Source of the DNA: UBA7446 sp965657545
Lineage (GTDB): Bacteria; Bacteroidota; Bacteroidia; Flavobacteriales; Flavobacteriaceae
DNA length: 64,000 bases
Direction: 5' to 3'
Assembly: GCA_965657545.1 (NCBI GenBank)
Contig: CBFHOG010000001.1
Coordinates: 62,001 to 126,000 of the forward strand
Part shown: in pieces, positions 8,805-16,314 of the stretch
Numbering within the stretch: the first letter of the stretch is position 1
Layout of the letters: every line of letters starts with the position of its first letter
The notes under the pieces: generated by a model
What the model saw: the letters and a program-made list of their open reading frames with translations, nothing else
What the model was told of the DNA's origin: nothing
The model's database searches: none
Translations under genes and position numbers: made by a program

Positions 8805-9941
8805 ATGATTAACAAAAGACTGCTCATCAAAAACCTATTGGCGCACAACGATGAGAACAGTTTTTACGATAAAAAAAGACAACTAAACTTAGGTGAGAGA
8901 GAAGGAAAGGCTAAGTTTTTAAAACATATTTGTGCGCTATCGAATTCAAACCCCAAAAATAACTCCTACATCGTAGTAGGCGTAAAGGACGAAGACAATG
9001 ACATTTGTGGCGTTGACTTTTTTGACGATGCCAAACTGCAAAACCTCATCAATGCCTATTTGGAAAATCCGCCTGTGGTACTCTACGAAAACATCCACTT
9101 TCCGCACTTGCCCGAAGGAAAAGTGGTTGGGTTGGTGACCATCAGACCCATCGAAAAAATGACGGCATTGCGAAAAAATATCTGGAAATATTACGGCGGT
9201 TCCGTATTTTTTAGAGATGGAAGTATTTCCATGTCTAAGGTTTTTGATCTGGAAATCAAGGATATCAATTCTGAGGCTGTTGCCGAAATCGAAAAGCATG
9301 CGCACAACAACATAGAGCTTACGCTTGATGGGGTGATTGACTTTGTACACCGCTACGACAGCAACTTACACCCGCAATACAAAGTGTTTAAAGAATCGTT
9401 TGTGGTGTGTTGGGCTGGACTGGAAAAACGAGTAAAAGACAACAGCTATTTCTCGCGCGTTGACGTGGAGCTTATCAATGAGCATGTAAAATTATTTTAC
9501 TCCGCGCATGATGAGGTGGAAATTGAAGTCGATGCGCATTCGTTTAGTCTTATTGAATATGTGCGTTTGGGTTTTAACGATAGCTTTAAATACTACCCCT
9601 TAGAGCGCATGTCTTTTTTGTTTGATGATAAGGGGTCGTATCAAATTGACTCCGAGTTTTTATTTTCACCGCCTAGGTTTGAAAAAAAGCTATTGCATCA
9701 TATCTATAACGCCAACAACTCCCTTTGCGAAAAACTGCGTAAAAGCAACAGCCTTACCAAAAACGAAAAGGCGGATATCGTCAATTTGGCACCTACCTAT
9801 ATGTTGTGCTACCTCAACGGATTTGAAGAAGCCAAAGACAAGCTGCATGACCTCTCGGGCATCATGAAAAAACAAGGCGAAAGTGCCTACCAAAGCCTAA
9901 AAGATACGCAACGGATACTGCGGAAGATTAAGTATCATTGA
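8805..9941 (+). CDS. AlbA_2 (Schlafen-type) domain protein
   Basis: A 378-residue protein. Residues of about 15-130 fit the AlbA_2/Schlafen divergent AAA fold often annotated as ATP-binding or DNA-binding: the segment LNLGEREGKAKFLKHICAL, then SYIVVGVKDEDNDICGVDFF, where the glycine-rich turn sits. The remaining 240 residues are not recognised. The family covers putative nucleic-acid-binding regulators and RNase-like proteins, so an enzymatic role cannot be read off. It is a single gene on the strand opposite to moxR and lies next to a toxin-antitoxin module, which fits an accessory or defence context but does not prove it. Confidence 0.7.
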   Translation: MINKRLLIKNLLAHNDENSFYDKKRQLNLGEREGKAKFLKHICALSNSNPKNNSYIVVGVKDEDNDICGVDFFDDAKLQNLINAYLENPPVVLYENIHFPHLPEGKVVGLVTIRPIEKMTALRKNIWKYYGGSVFFRDGSISMSKVFDLEIKDINSEAVAEIEKHAHNNIELTLDGVIDFVHRYDSNLHPQYKVFKESFVVCWAGLEKRVKDNSYFSRVDVELINEHVKLFYSAHDEVEIEVDAHSFSLIEYVRLGFNDSFKYYPLERMSFLFDDKGSYQIDSEFLFSPPRFEKKLLHHIYNANNSLCEKLRKSNSLTKNEKADIVNLAPTYMLCYLNGFEEAKDKLHDLSGIMKKQGESAYQSLKDTQRILRKIKYH

Positions 9942-9987
9942 TGGAGTTTGCTATTAAAGGATTAAAAGATGATTAAATTATTTTTTA

Positions 9988-9995
9988 TAAGTTTG
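9988..9995 (+). promoter_or_regulatory. -7 box TAAGTTTG that decides the antitoxin start
   Basis: An exact TAnnTTTG box ends only 2 bases before the ATG at 9998. Since flavobacterial transcripts begin about 4-8 bases after this box, the ATG at 9998 would not be on the message as a usable start, which favours the next in-frame ATG at 10013 (or 10052). No clear -33 TTG is seen. Confidence 0.45.
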
Positions 9996-10012
9996 TCATG
10001 AAATTATTCTTT

Positions 10013-10636
10013 ATGAGCCGTTCTAAGCCCCAATTAGTAGGTTTAAATTCTATGTTTCGTATCTTCAATGAAACAGATAGGAATCGTATTGGAAATACCC
10101 TTGTTTACTTAGCTGAGCGCATAAACGATCTTTCTAAGACTAAAATGCTAAAGCTTATTTATTTTCTAGATGTTTTTGCTACAAAAGAAACAGGTATTCC
10201 TTTTTTAGGATTACATTATAAAGTTTGGAATAACGGACCTGTGAATCAAGATTTATTTGTTGAATTTTCAAGTAGTCAAAAAATGTTTGACAACTATGTA
10301 GGCTTTAACAACAACTTTCCTTTTCCTGTTATACGTCCAAAAAAACCGTTCGAGGATGATGAGTTTTCTGACCAAGACATTGATGTATTAGATGCGGTTA
10401 TTGACAGGTATGGCGCTTATCAAGCAACAGAGTTGGTTAATATGACACATGAGATAGGTGGATTATGGGATGTGGCGGCAGAAAAGCATGACTTAAAAGA
10501 TTTATTTAAAAACGCCCAAACGAAAGTTACTAACTACCCCTTGAATCTCAAAGACCTACTTGATGATGATATTAAAAAGCAGAAGTACGAAGGTTATTTG
10601 GAGGATAAGCGCATCCAACAGACCTTAAATGCTTAA
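10013..10636 (+). CDS. Panacea-domain (SocA-like, DUF4065) antitoxin
   Basis: A 207-residue protein when started at 10013. The first 60 residues carry the Panacea signature: a helix with IGNTLVYLAERINDLSKTK, then MLKLIYFLDVFA, which corresponds to the family motif of leucine-rich KLLYFAD, followed by GLHYKVWNNGPVNQDLF, the family's G-P-V turn. Panacea domains serve as antitoxins for many unrelated toxins. The toxin candidate follows with an 8-base overlap, the classic coupled layout. ATG 9998 and ATG 10052 are alternative starts; a promoter box next to 9998 argues for the downstream ones. Confidence 0.75.
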   Translation: MSRSKPQLVGLNSMFRIFNETDRNRIGNTLVYLAERINDLSKTKMLKLIYFLDVFATKETGIPFLGLHYKVWNNGPVNQDLFVEFSSSQKMFDNYVGFNNNFPFPVIRPKKPFEDDEFSDQDIDVLDAVIDRYGAYQATELVNMTHEIGGLWDVAAEKHDLKDLFKNAQTKVTNYPLNLKDLLDDDIKKQKYEGYLEDKRIQQTLNA

Positions 10637-11066
10637 CCCTTTTCATCTCTATTATATACCGGAATTCTTTTTTGAAAATGGCAGGTCTAAGTCCAAGTTT
10701 TGTATTCCTGTCGCTATTGATTCGGATAATATGATGTTGTTTTATTTGCCAAGCAGTCAGGTTTATGTACCAGACAATTTGATAAAAGATGGTTGTATAA
10801 AATACAATGACCGCAACATACATTGCTTTAGCTTTAAAGAGGGTGTGCGTGCTACAAAAGATGCATACTCTTTTTCTAAGCGAACGTTTATCTATTTTGA
10901 GCGAAGGGTGCAAGAGGTATCTGTGCAACGATTCATGAGATTATATGGCAATAGTATCGTTGTGCACGGTGCCCTGTTGGAGAATTTACGCAAAGAGTTA
11001 ATTAGATGTATAGTAAACTGCCCTGTTATTGCCAGAAAGGTTAAAAGGCGAGTTGGGGGATTATAA
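10629..11066 (+). CDS. Putative toxin paired with the Panacea antitoxin
   Basis: A 145-residue protein of no family I can name with confidence. The middle region (about 20-100) is predicted beta-rich, with the pattern KFCIPVAIDSDNMMLFYLPS, a conserved-looking VYVPDNL, then GCIKYNDRNIHCFSF and FSKRTFIYFERRVQEV. This pattern is compatible with an SH3-like or PemK/MazF-like barrel, but no catalytic residues can be assigned. The C-terminus is basic (ARKVKRRVGGL). Its start overlaps the antitoxin stop by 8 bases (ATGCTTAA), so it is translationally coupled. The toxin role is inferred from this layout. Confidence 0.55.
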   Translation: MLNPFHLYYIPEFFFENGRSKSKFCIPVAIDSDNMMLFYLPSSQVYVPDNLIKDGCIKYNDRNIHCFSFKEGVRATKDAYSFSKRTFIYFERRVQEVSVQRFMRLYGNSIVVHGALLENLRKELIRCIVNCPVIARKVKRRVGGL

Positions 11067-11139
11067 AATTAGGGCTTTTGTTTTTTTATTTCTAATTTAG
11101 TTGAATCAAAATCTTATTATTAATTTTAAACCTACTACT

Positions 11140-11358
11140 ATGAGTCCCAAGAAAAAGGTGAACAAGGATCAAAAAACGAAGGAGGAAACACCGAAAACCA
11201 TTCAGACGGCGCCTACACCATCCGAATCAACACCAATTTTCGTGAAGAGAATAACTGGAAGCAGATACCTCTCACCTTATCCCACAAAATACAACATGTC
11301 GCCCAAGGACTGGGATAAAGCTTTTGAAATGTTAAAAACAATGCAGGCAGAAAAATAA
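11140..11358 (+). CDS. Small basic protein, function unknown
   Basis: A 72-residue protein starting at ATG 11140; a TTG at 11101 is also in frame but would add an unconvincing AT-rich extension. The first half is lysine-, threonine- and proline-rich and looks disordered (MSPKKKVNKDQKTKEETPK). The second half has the ordered-looking segment ITGSRYLSPYPTKYNMSP and a short helix at the end. It lies 73 bases after the toxin gene on the same strand and may belong to the same transcript. I do not recognise a family. Confidence 0.5.
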   Translation: MSPKKKVNKDQKTKEETPKTIQTAPTPSESTPIFVKRITGSRYLSPYPTKYNMSPKDWDKAFEMLKTMQAEK

Positions 11359-11401
11359 TTGCCTTTTTTTGTGATTACTGCCATAGTTAAACATTTTAAG
11401 G

Positions 11402-11962
11402 CTAAAGTAACTTGTGCTTTTGAATGTAAGCGAAAACACTTACTGGAAGCCAATTCTTGAGCCTGTCCCCCTTTTTTTCCAATCGAATTTGCGTAGCGGA
11501 AATGTCTTGTAAGGATACGTTTTGAAGTACCGTTTCTGAGGCGTTATTTTCCAAGGCGACACCTTTTCTGGGATATACGATGCGTGGAAATTGCATCAGG
11601 TAGTCGGCATTTTTCCAACTCGGCAGCGATGCGGCAGTGTCTGCACCCAACACCATCAGAAAGGTAGTGTCGGGATTTTCTTGCGTTAGTTTTTGAAGCG
11701 TTGCTGCGGTATAACTTGGCTTTGGCAAATGCAGTTCAATATCGTTGGGAATCATCTTTGGATGGGGTTCCAATGCAAGTTGTAGCATATTCCAGCGGTG
11801 GTGTTCGGGAAGCAATTCGGTTGCGGGCTTATGCGGGTTTTGCGGACTAAGCACAAAATGTACCTCATCGGCTTTTTGTTGCCGTAGTACCTCTTGGGCA
11901 ATATGGATATGTCCGTTGTGAATGGGATTAAAACTGCCAAAAAAAAGCGCAACCCGTTTCAT
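11402..11962 (-). CDS. nadD: Nicotinate-nucleotide adenylyltransferase
   Basis: A 186-residue protein with the nucleotidyltransferase motif GSFNPIHNGH at residues 9-18 and the C-terminal ISATQIR element (family ISSTxIR). NadD converts nicotinate mononucleotide and ATP to deamido-NAD in NAD synthesis. Length and motifs fit the bacterial enzyme. It overlaps gmk by 4 bases and ends the yicC-gmk-nadD operon. Confidence 0.93.
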   Translation of the reverse strand: MKRVALFFGSFNPIHNGHIHIAQEVLRQQKADEVHFVLSPQNPHKPATELLPEHHRWNMLQLALEPHPKMIPNDIELHLPKPSYTAATLQKLTQENPDTTFLMVLGADTAASLPSWKNADYLMQFPRIVYPRKGVALENNASETVLQNVSLQDISATQIRLEKKGDRLKNWLPVSVFAYIQKHKLL

Positions 11963-12531
11963 TGGTTTAGAAAATTGAATACCAATTCCTGTACGTCCTC
12001 TTTGGCGGTTTCCAGCTTGTCGTTTAGGACAATGTGATCAAAATCAACAGCGCGTTCCAGCTCAGTTTCGGCTTTGGCTATACGCATGGCAATTTTTTCT
12101 TCCGTATCTGTTCCGCGAAGTTGCAGTCGTGCTTTTAGGTCTGCGATATTTGGCGTTTTAACAAAAACAGCCATGGTGTTATTGGGGTATTGTTTTTTGA
12201 TATTCAATCCACCTACTACATCAATATCAAACAATACATTCTTGCCACGTTCCCAAATGCGCTCCAATTCCGATTTTAAGGTACCGTAAAACATCCCAGG
12301 ATAAACCTCTTCGTATTCAGCAAACGCAGCTTCCGCTATTTTGGCTTTAAATTCCTCTTCCGTTAAAAAGTAATAGTCTTTGCCGTGCTGCTCGTTGCCG
12401 CGTGGTGGTCTGGTGGTAGCAGAGATGGAAAATTCCAGTTTAAAATCATCCTGATCCAATAAATGCTTTGCCAAGGTGGTTTTGCCACTTCCCGAAGGCG
12501 CAGAAAAAACAATGCATTTTCCTTGTTTCAT
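11959..12531 (-). CDS. gmk: Guanylate kinase
   Basis: A 190-residue protein with the P-loop APSGSGKTT at about 11-19, the GMP-binding segment SATTRPPRGNEQHGKDYYF at about 37-56 and the FDIDVVGG element. It phosphorylates GMP to GDP. Length is that of bacterial Gmk. It shares one base with the yicC start region (ATG/TAATG-like junction) and overlaps nadD by 4. Confidence 0.95.
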   Translation of the reverse strand: MKQGKCIVFSAPSGSGKTTLAKHLLDQDDFKLEFSISATTRPPRGNEQHGKDYYFLTEEEFKAKIAEAAFAEYEEVYPGMFYGTLKSELERIWERGKNVLFDIDVVGGLNIKKQYPNNTMAVFVKTPNIADLKARLQLRGTDTEEKIAMRIAKAETELERAVDFDHIVLNDKLETAKEDVQELVFNFLNQ

Positions 12532-13391
12532 TACAGGGCGTTTAGTACTTGTTCTTTGATGCGTTCGAGCGCATCTTTCATCATCACTACACGTTTTTGC
12601 AAGCCGGCATCGTTGGCTTTTGAGCCAATGGTGTTTATCTCACGTCCTAATTCTTGCGCAATAAATCCTAATTTTTTGCCTTTGGTAGGCGTGTCTTCTT
12701 GAAGCGTAGCGTGGAAGTATTCCAAATGGTGTTGCAAGCGCACCAGTTCTTCGTTAATATCCCATTTTTCAAGGTAATACACCAACTCTTGCTCTAGGCG
12801 TTCTTGGTCGTATTCTACGGCTATTTGTTGAAGGTTATCTTCCAGTTTTTGACGGCGTTCGTCTATTCTTGAAGCGGCCTCGTTGGCAATGTGTTTTTGT
12901 TGGGTGTTGATTTGTTCCAACTGTGTGTTGAGGTCTTGTCCTAACGACAACCCTTCTTGCTGACGATACATTACCAATTGGGAAGCGGCATCTCTTAATG
13001 TGTTTAGAAACACGGCTTGCTCTTCGTCTGTGAGTTCATCTTTGGTAGCGGCTAGTACGTTGGGTAAGCGCATGGCCAATGGCAAAAGCGTTTCGTCTGA
13101 AAGGGGTTGAATGGCTTTTAACTGCTCGAGGTAGTTTTGTACCACAGCAGCGTTTAGTTGTGCGGCTTCTTGCGCATCTACCCATTCTTCAAACACATTG
13201 ACTTCTAATTTTCCACGATGCAGTACTTCAGATAAGGCTTTTCGCGCGCTTAATTCTAAGCCTCGGTATTTGGGCGGCACACGAAAATTAAGGTCTAGCG
13301 ATTTGCTATTTAACGACTTGATTTCAATACGCAGCTTTTTGCCTTGGGTGTTATGCTCGGCTTTGCCGTAACCTGTCATGGAAAATATCAT
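12531..13391 (-). CDS. yicC: YicC family protein (endoribonuclease-like)
   Basis: A 286-residue protein starting MIFSMTGYGKAE, the conserved YicC N-terminus, and ending in the family's C-terminal domain (GKKLGFIAQELGREINTIG, then KDALERIKEQVLN). YicC proteins are linked to RNA turnover in E. coli; a precise substrate here is unknown. The family pairing with gmk is conserved in many bacteria. A TACCTTTG box 18 bases upstream should drive the operon. Confidence 0.9.
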   Translation of the reverse strand: MIFSMTGYGKAEHNTQGKKLRIEIKSLNSKSLDLNFRVPPKYRGLELSARKALSEVLHRGKLEVNVFEEWVDAQEAAQLNAAVVQNYLEQLKAIQPLSDETLLPLAMRLPNVLAATKDELTDEEQAVFLNTLRDAASQLVMYRQQEGLSLGQDLNTQLEQINTQQKHIANEAASRIDERRQKLEDNLQQIAVEYDQERLEQELVYYLEKWDINEELVRLQHHLEYFHATLQEDTPTKGKKLGFIAQELGREINTIGSKANDAGLQKRVVMMKDALERIKEQVLNAL

Positions 13392-13408
13392 ATCGCTTTA
13401 TTAAAGCG

Positions 13409-13416
13409 CAAAGGTA
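13409..13416 (-). promoter_or_regulatory. -7 box TACCTTTG for yicC-gmk-nadD
   Basis: Exact TAnnTTTG match on the minus strand, 18 bases before the yicC ATG. It is followed by a small inverted repeat (GCTTTAATAAAGC) that would sit in the short leader. No well-spaced TTG. Confidence 0.55.
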
Positions 13417-13448
13417 CAAAACAAGAGTGGAGTCTTTTACGGGCAACG

Positions 13449-14309
13449 CTATTGCCAGATCGCTGTTTGTTTGTCGCCCCAAATGTAGGCCACCAACTCA
13501 GGGTGGTCAATAAAAGGATTTCGGTTGTATTGGAATTGATAAATCGCATTATTTCTGTTTCGTTCAAAATCATCTACAGGGTCTTGCACGTGCCATTCCA
13601 GTAAAGTTTGTTTTACACCGTGATAAGGATTTTTGCTGTGCCAGGCTTGCGTATTGTCGAGGAGTTCTAAATCGCGCTCCCCTGTTGTATCGCCTTCATA
13701 TCGAATAGCCATATAAAAGAGTATGCGGGCTACATCGCCTTTGTCCTCATCTCGGGGTTCAAAAATGCCGTGGTCGTTTTCTTCTTTGAATTTGTTGCCA
13801 AATGTCGTGTCGCAATCCGTTAAGCAGGTATCAAAACTGTGATTGGAGCGTTGCGTATTCACTTGAATATTGCTTGCTCTTAGGTTGTGTACGTCGGTGC
13901 CTGTCCCTGTGGAAGTCCCAAAATCGCCTCTAGACTTTGCCCAAACATGTTCTCTGTTCCATCCTGCGCCACCGTTGTATTCTTGTGCTCCGTCCACCGA
14001 TTCTCGCGTATATATCAAAAGCACATTACTCGAATTATTTGGGTCTTTGTCGGACTGGTTTAAAATGTCCCACGTATCGGTACTTGACGCGGTGTAGGGA
14101 AATGCTTTGTGGTCGTCTATAATTTCGTGTAATAGTGCTTTTAGTTCTTCGCCAGCTGCGTTTCGTGCCGGCGCATAATAAGCCGCTACGCTTAAGCCTG
14201 GCCCACCATAATTGGGCTTGGTCTCTTGGGTTGGTTCCTCGCTTATACTCGTGGATGCACAACTCCCAAAAAGGAGTGCAAAAGCAATATACAGAAGCTG
14301 TTTTTTCAC
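13449..14309 (-). CDS. Secreted endonuclease I family lipoprotein
   Basis: A 286-residue protein with a lipoprotein signal (lipobox LLFGSC, C17). The endonuclease I (EndA/NucM-like, beta-beta-alpha metal) core shows WNREHVW at about 117-123 with the catalytic His121, followed by the TDVHNLRAS motif at 138-146. Members cut DNA or RNA outside the cell. It lies convergent-free between yicC and the region at 14310 and has no operon partner. Together with two further secreted nucleases in this window, it suggests use of extracellular nucleic acids. Confidence 0.88.
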   Translation of the reverse strand: MKKQLLYIAFALLFGSCASTSISEEPTQETKPNYGGPGLSVAAYYAPARNAAGEELKALLHEIIDDHKAFPYTASSTDTWDILNQSDKDPNNSSNVLLIYTRESVDGAQEYNGGAGWNREHVWAKSRGDFGTSTGTGTDVHNLRASNIQVNTQRSNHSFDTCLTDCDTTFGNKFKEENDHGIFEPRDEDKGDVARILFYMAIRYEGDTTGERDLELLDNTQAWHSKNPYHGVKQTLLEWHVQDPVDDFERNRNNAIYQFQYNRNPFIDHPELVAYIWGDKQTAIWQ

Positions 14310-14605
14310 AACAGTTGATTTATGGTTTCTTAGTGCAAGTTATCATCTTTATCGAAATTTTTATGTGCTTAACAAAGATTTAATCTTCACCACATGCGCC
14401 AAAAAGCCTTGCATAAAACCAAATTCATATTTTTTATTATTTTAGATGAGAACAAACCCCAAATTGTTTAAACCGATATCGCCTACGCTTTTCTTTTTAA
14501 TTTTTTTGGGTTTGAGTGTACCTAGCTGTTATTAGGGCTCATAATATATATACTTGATTTCGTTTTGACTGTCGTGTATGAAAAATCATTGTTATTATAT
14601 TTTGA
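14310..14605. other. AT-rich spacer with a short lipoprotein-signal ORF
   Basis: A stretch of about 300 bases without a full gene. The only coding trace is the short frame at 14446-14535, described separately. No tRNA or strong terminator was found. Confidence 0.5.
14446..14535 (+). pseudogene. Truncated lipoprotein signal peptide (29 residues)
   Basis: ATG 14446 opens a 29-residue frame that looks like a complete lipoprotein signal: a basic start (MRTNPKLFKPIS), a hydrophobic core (LFFLIFLGL) and a lipobox-like SVPSC, after which only one tyrosine and a stop follow. This is what remains when a lipoprotein gene loses its body. A genuine micro-peptide cannot be ruled out. The frame is too short for certainty. 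Confidence 0.35.
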
Positions 14606-14622
14606 TTAACACTTAGTGTGAA
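14606..14622. promoter_or_regulatory. Imperfect palindrome, candidate HigA operator
   Basis: The arms TTAACACT and AGTGTGAA are inverted repeats with one mismatch around a single T. The palindrome lies 9 bases upstream of the TATATTTG box and 20 bases before the higB ATG, where toxin-antitoxin repressors usually bind. Confidence 0.45.
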
Positions 14623-14631
14623 TAAAATTTA

Positions 14632-14639
14632 TATATTTG
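14632..14639 (+). promoter_or_regulatory. -7 box TATATTTG for higBA
   Basis: An exact TAnnTTTG match ending 2 bases before the higB ATG at 14642. If used, the message would be leaderless or nearly so. No TTG at normal spacing. Confidence 0.45.
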
Positions 14640-14641
14640 CA

Positions 14642-14974
14642 ATGAAAATTAGCTTTAAAAATAAAACGTTAGAAAAATACGCTAATAATGATCGAATTGG
14701 ATTAAAGAAATTAGGGGACCAAAAGTTTAAAAAACTCAAACAAAGGTTAGACCAATTAAAAGCTTCAAAAACTTTAGAAGATGTAAGATTTCAACCTGGT
14801 AGGTTTCACGAATTAACAGGCAATCGAAAAGGGCAATGGGCATGTACCCTTGATCAGCCTTACAGGTTAATTTTTGAACCACAAGAAAACCCAATACCAA
14901 CGGATGACGACGGAAAGTATATATGGGTGGAAATTAAAGCTGTGAAAATTATTAAAATTGATGATTACCACTAA
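14642..14974 (+). CDS. higB: HigB/RelE-type toxin
   Basis: A 110-residue protein started at ATG 14642 (a GTG at 14618 is in frame but precedes the promoter box). It shows the HigB pattern: a helical first half with basic residues (KISFKNKTLEKYAN, then KFKKLKQRLDQLKAS), PGRFHELTGNRKGQWACTL, then QPYRLIFEPQ and the closing VEIKAVKIIKIDDYH. HigB toxins are ribosome-dependent RNases of the RelE fold, and the R-L-I-F strand and the final D-Y-H element are typical. The antitoxin-like gene follows after 25 bases, in the toxin-first order characteristic of hig loci. Confidence 0.85.
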   Translation: MKISFKNKTLEKYANNDRIGLKKLGDQKFKKLKQRLDQLKASKTLEDVRFQPGRFHELTGNRKGQWACTLDQPYRLIFEPQENPIPTDDDGKYIWVEIKAVKIIKIDDYH

Positions 14975-14999
14975 CCAATAATATTTAAAAAGATACACT

Positions 15000-16091
15000 A
15001 TGATAGCGACCATCAACAAATATTATCCAGAAAGTGTAACACATCCTAAAGAAGTTTTAATCGAATCTTTAAAGGACAACAACATTGGAGCTAAAGAGTT
15101 TGCCGTAAAAACAGGTAAGCCAGAAAAAACGATTACTGCAGTGCTAAAAGGAGAAAGTGCTATAACACCTGATATGGCAGTATTGTTTGAACAAGTTTTA
15201 AAAATACCGGTACACTTTTGGCTTGAGGCACAAAAAAATTATGATGAATATAAAGCGCGTATTAATTATCAAACCAAAATTGAAGATGCGATAGATTGGG
15301 CTTCATCTTTTCCATATGCAAAAATGGCACATTTTGGATGGGTGCCAAAAACCCGACGAGCGAATGAAAAAGTTATACACTTATTCCATTTTTTTAATGT
15401 TGCTTCTCAAAAAGGGTTTGAAGATTACTACTATAATCAACGCACAAAAGTAGCCTTTAGAATTTCTTTAAAAGATCATGAAAATGCACCTGCCATTGCC
15501 TCTTGGTTAAGACAAGGAGAAATTCAAGCAACTAAAATTAAAACAAAAGAATACAATGTAATTAGGCTCAAAAAAATCTTGCCAGAGTTAAAGAAAATTA
15601 TGGCTAAACAACCTAGCAACTATTTTGAAGAATTACAGCGTATATGTCTTTCTGCAGGCATTAAAATCGTTTACACCCCCTGTTTACCTAAAGCATCAAT
15701 TCATGGTTCTACAAGATGGATTAATAACACCCCTTTGATTCAATTAAGCGGTAGATATAAACGTAATGATATATTTTGGTTTACACTGTTTCACGAGATA
15801 GGACATATTTTATTACATGGGAAAAAATATATCTCAATAGAAAATATTGATGTTGAAGGGGAAAATCAAGCATTTGAAAAAGAAGCAGATGTATTTGCAT
15901 CAAATTGGCTTTTAACTGAAAATCAAGAAAATGAAATTTTGAATAATCGTAACATTTCAAGAGAGGATATCTTAAGGTATTCTGAAAAATTTGAAACGCA
16001 TCCAGCAATAATTATTGGAAGATTGCAACATAAAAAAAGGATGTCGTATGGAAAAGGAAATGATTTTTTTATGCCAATAAAGCTTACATAA
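15000..16091 (+). CDS. higA: HigA-type antitoxin fused to ImmA/IrrE peptidase domain
   Basis: A 363-residue protein, more than three times a normal HigA. Residues of about 1-90 form the HigA-type Xre DNA-binding domain (a helix-turn-helix with KEFAVKTGKPEKTITAVLKG at about 32-51). The C-terminal half carries an ImmA/IrrE zinc-peptidase domain with the intact motif FHEIGHILLH (HEIGH at 265-269) and a downstream acidic region (ENQAFEKEADVFA) supplying the third ligand. Such HTH-peptidase fusions are known next to HigB toxins; in principle the peptidase could cleave a regulator. It follows higB on one transcript. The start ATG 15000 is well supported. Confidence 0.85.
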   Translation: MIATINKYYPESVTHPKEVLIESLKDNNIGAKEFAVKTGKPEKTITAVLKGESAITPDMAVLFEQVLKIPVHFWLEAQKNYDEYKARINYQTKIEDAIDWASSFPYAKMAHFGWVPKTRRANEKVIHLFHFFNVASQKGFEDYYYNQRTKVAFRISLKDHENAPAIASWLRQGEIQATKIKTKEYNVIRLKKILPELKKIMAKQPSNYFEELQRICLSAGIKIVYTPCLPKASIHGSTRWINNTPLIQLSGRYKRNDIFWFTLFHEIGHILLHGKKYISIENIDVEGENQAFEKEADVFASNWLLTENQENEILNNRNISREDILRYSEKFETHPAIIIGRLQHKKRMSYGKGNDFFMPIKLT

Positions 16092-16093
16092 AA

Positions 16094-16180
16094 ATGGAAC
16101 AAACACAGTCAGTAAATACAGTTAAAGCTCAAACTGATTCCACCTGCTGGGCGTCTGCGACGCATACCATTTTAAGATAG
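16094..16180 (+). pseudogene. Truncated third gene of the hig operon (28 residues)
   Basis: ATG 16094 starts 2 bases after the higA stop and opens MEQTQSVNTVKAQTDSTCWA before running into a stop at about 16178. The frame breaks exactly where GC-rich repeat-like sequence begins (16143). The tight coupling to higA suggests a former third gene, cut by insertion or deletion; no family can be named from 28 residues. Confidence 0.3.
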
Positions 16181-16215
16181 ATAGGTCACGCGATAAAGAC
16201 GCGCGACAGAGAGAT
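16143..16215. repeat. GC-rich repeat relic (copy E)
   Basis: This GC-rich patch in an AT-rich region contains CTGCTGGGCGTCTGCGACGC, which resembles the reverse complement of the element at 27108-27159, and then a second half (TCACGCGATAAAGACGCGCG) that looks like an inverted degenerate copy. It lies between higA and the sigma-factor gene. Confidence 0.4.
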
Positions 16216-16314
16216 CAGGTAAACCATTAAATTCTAAATCACTGAAAAATATTAGCCGTATTTTTTTCATTTTAACGTTTCTCAATAAGAGCACTTTTTA
16301 CATGTAAAAACTTT

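Noticed and set aside
13870..14262. Overlapping frames on both strands opposite endonuclease I
   Set aside because: Shadows of the nuclease gene, with no promoter or motif of their own.
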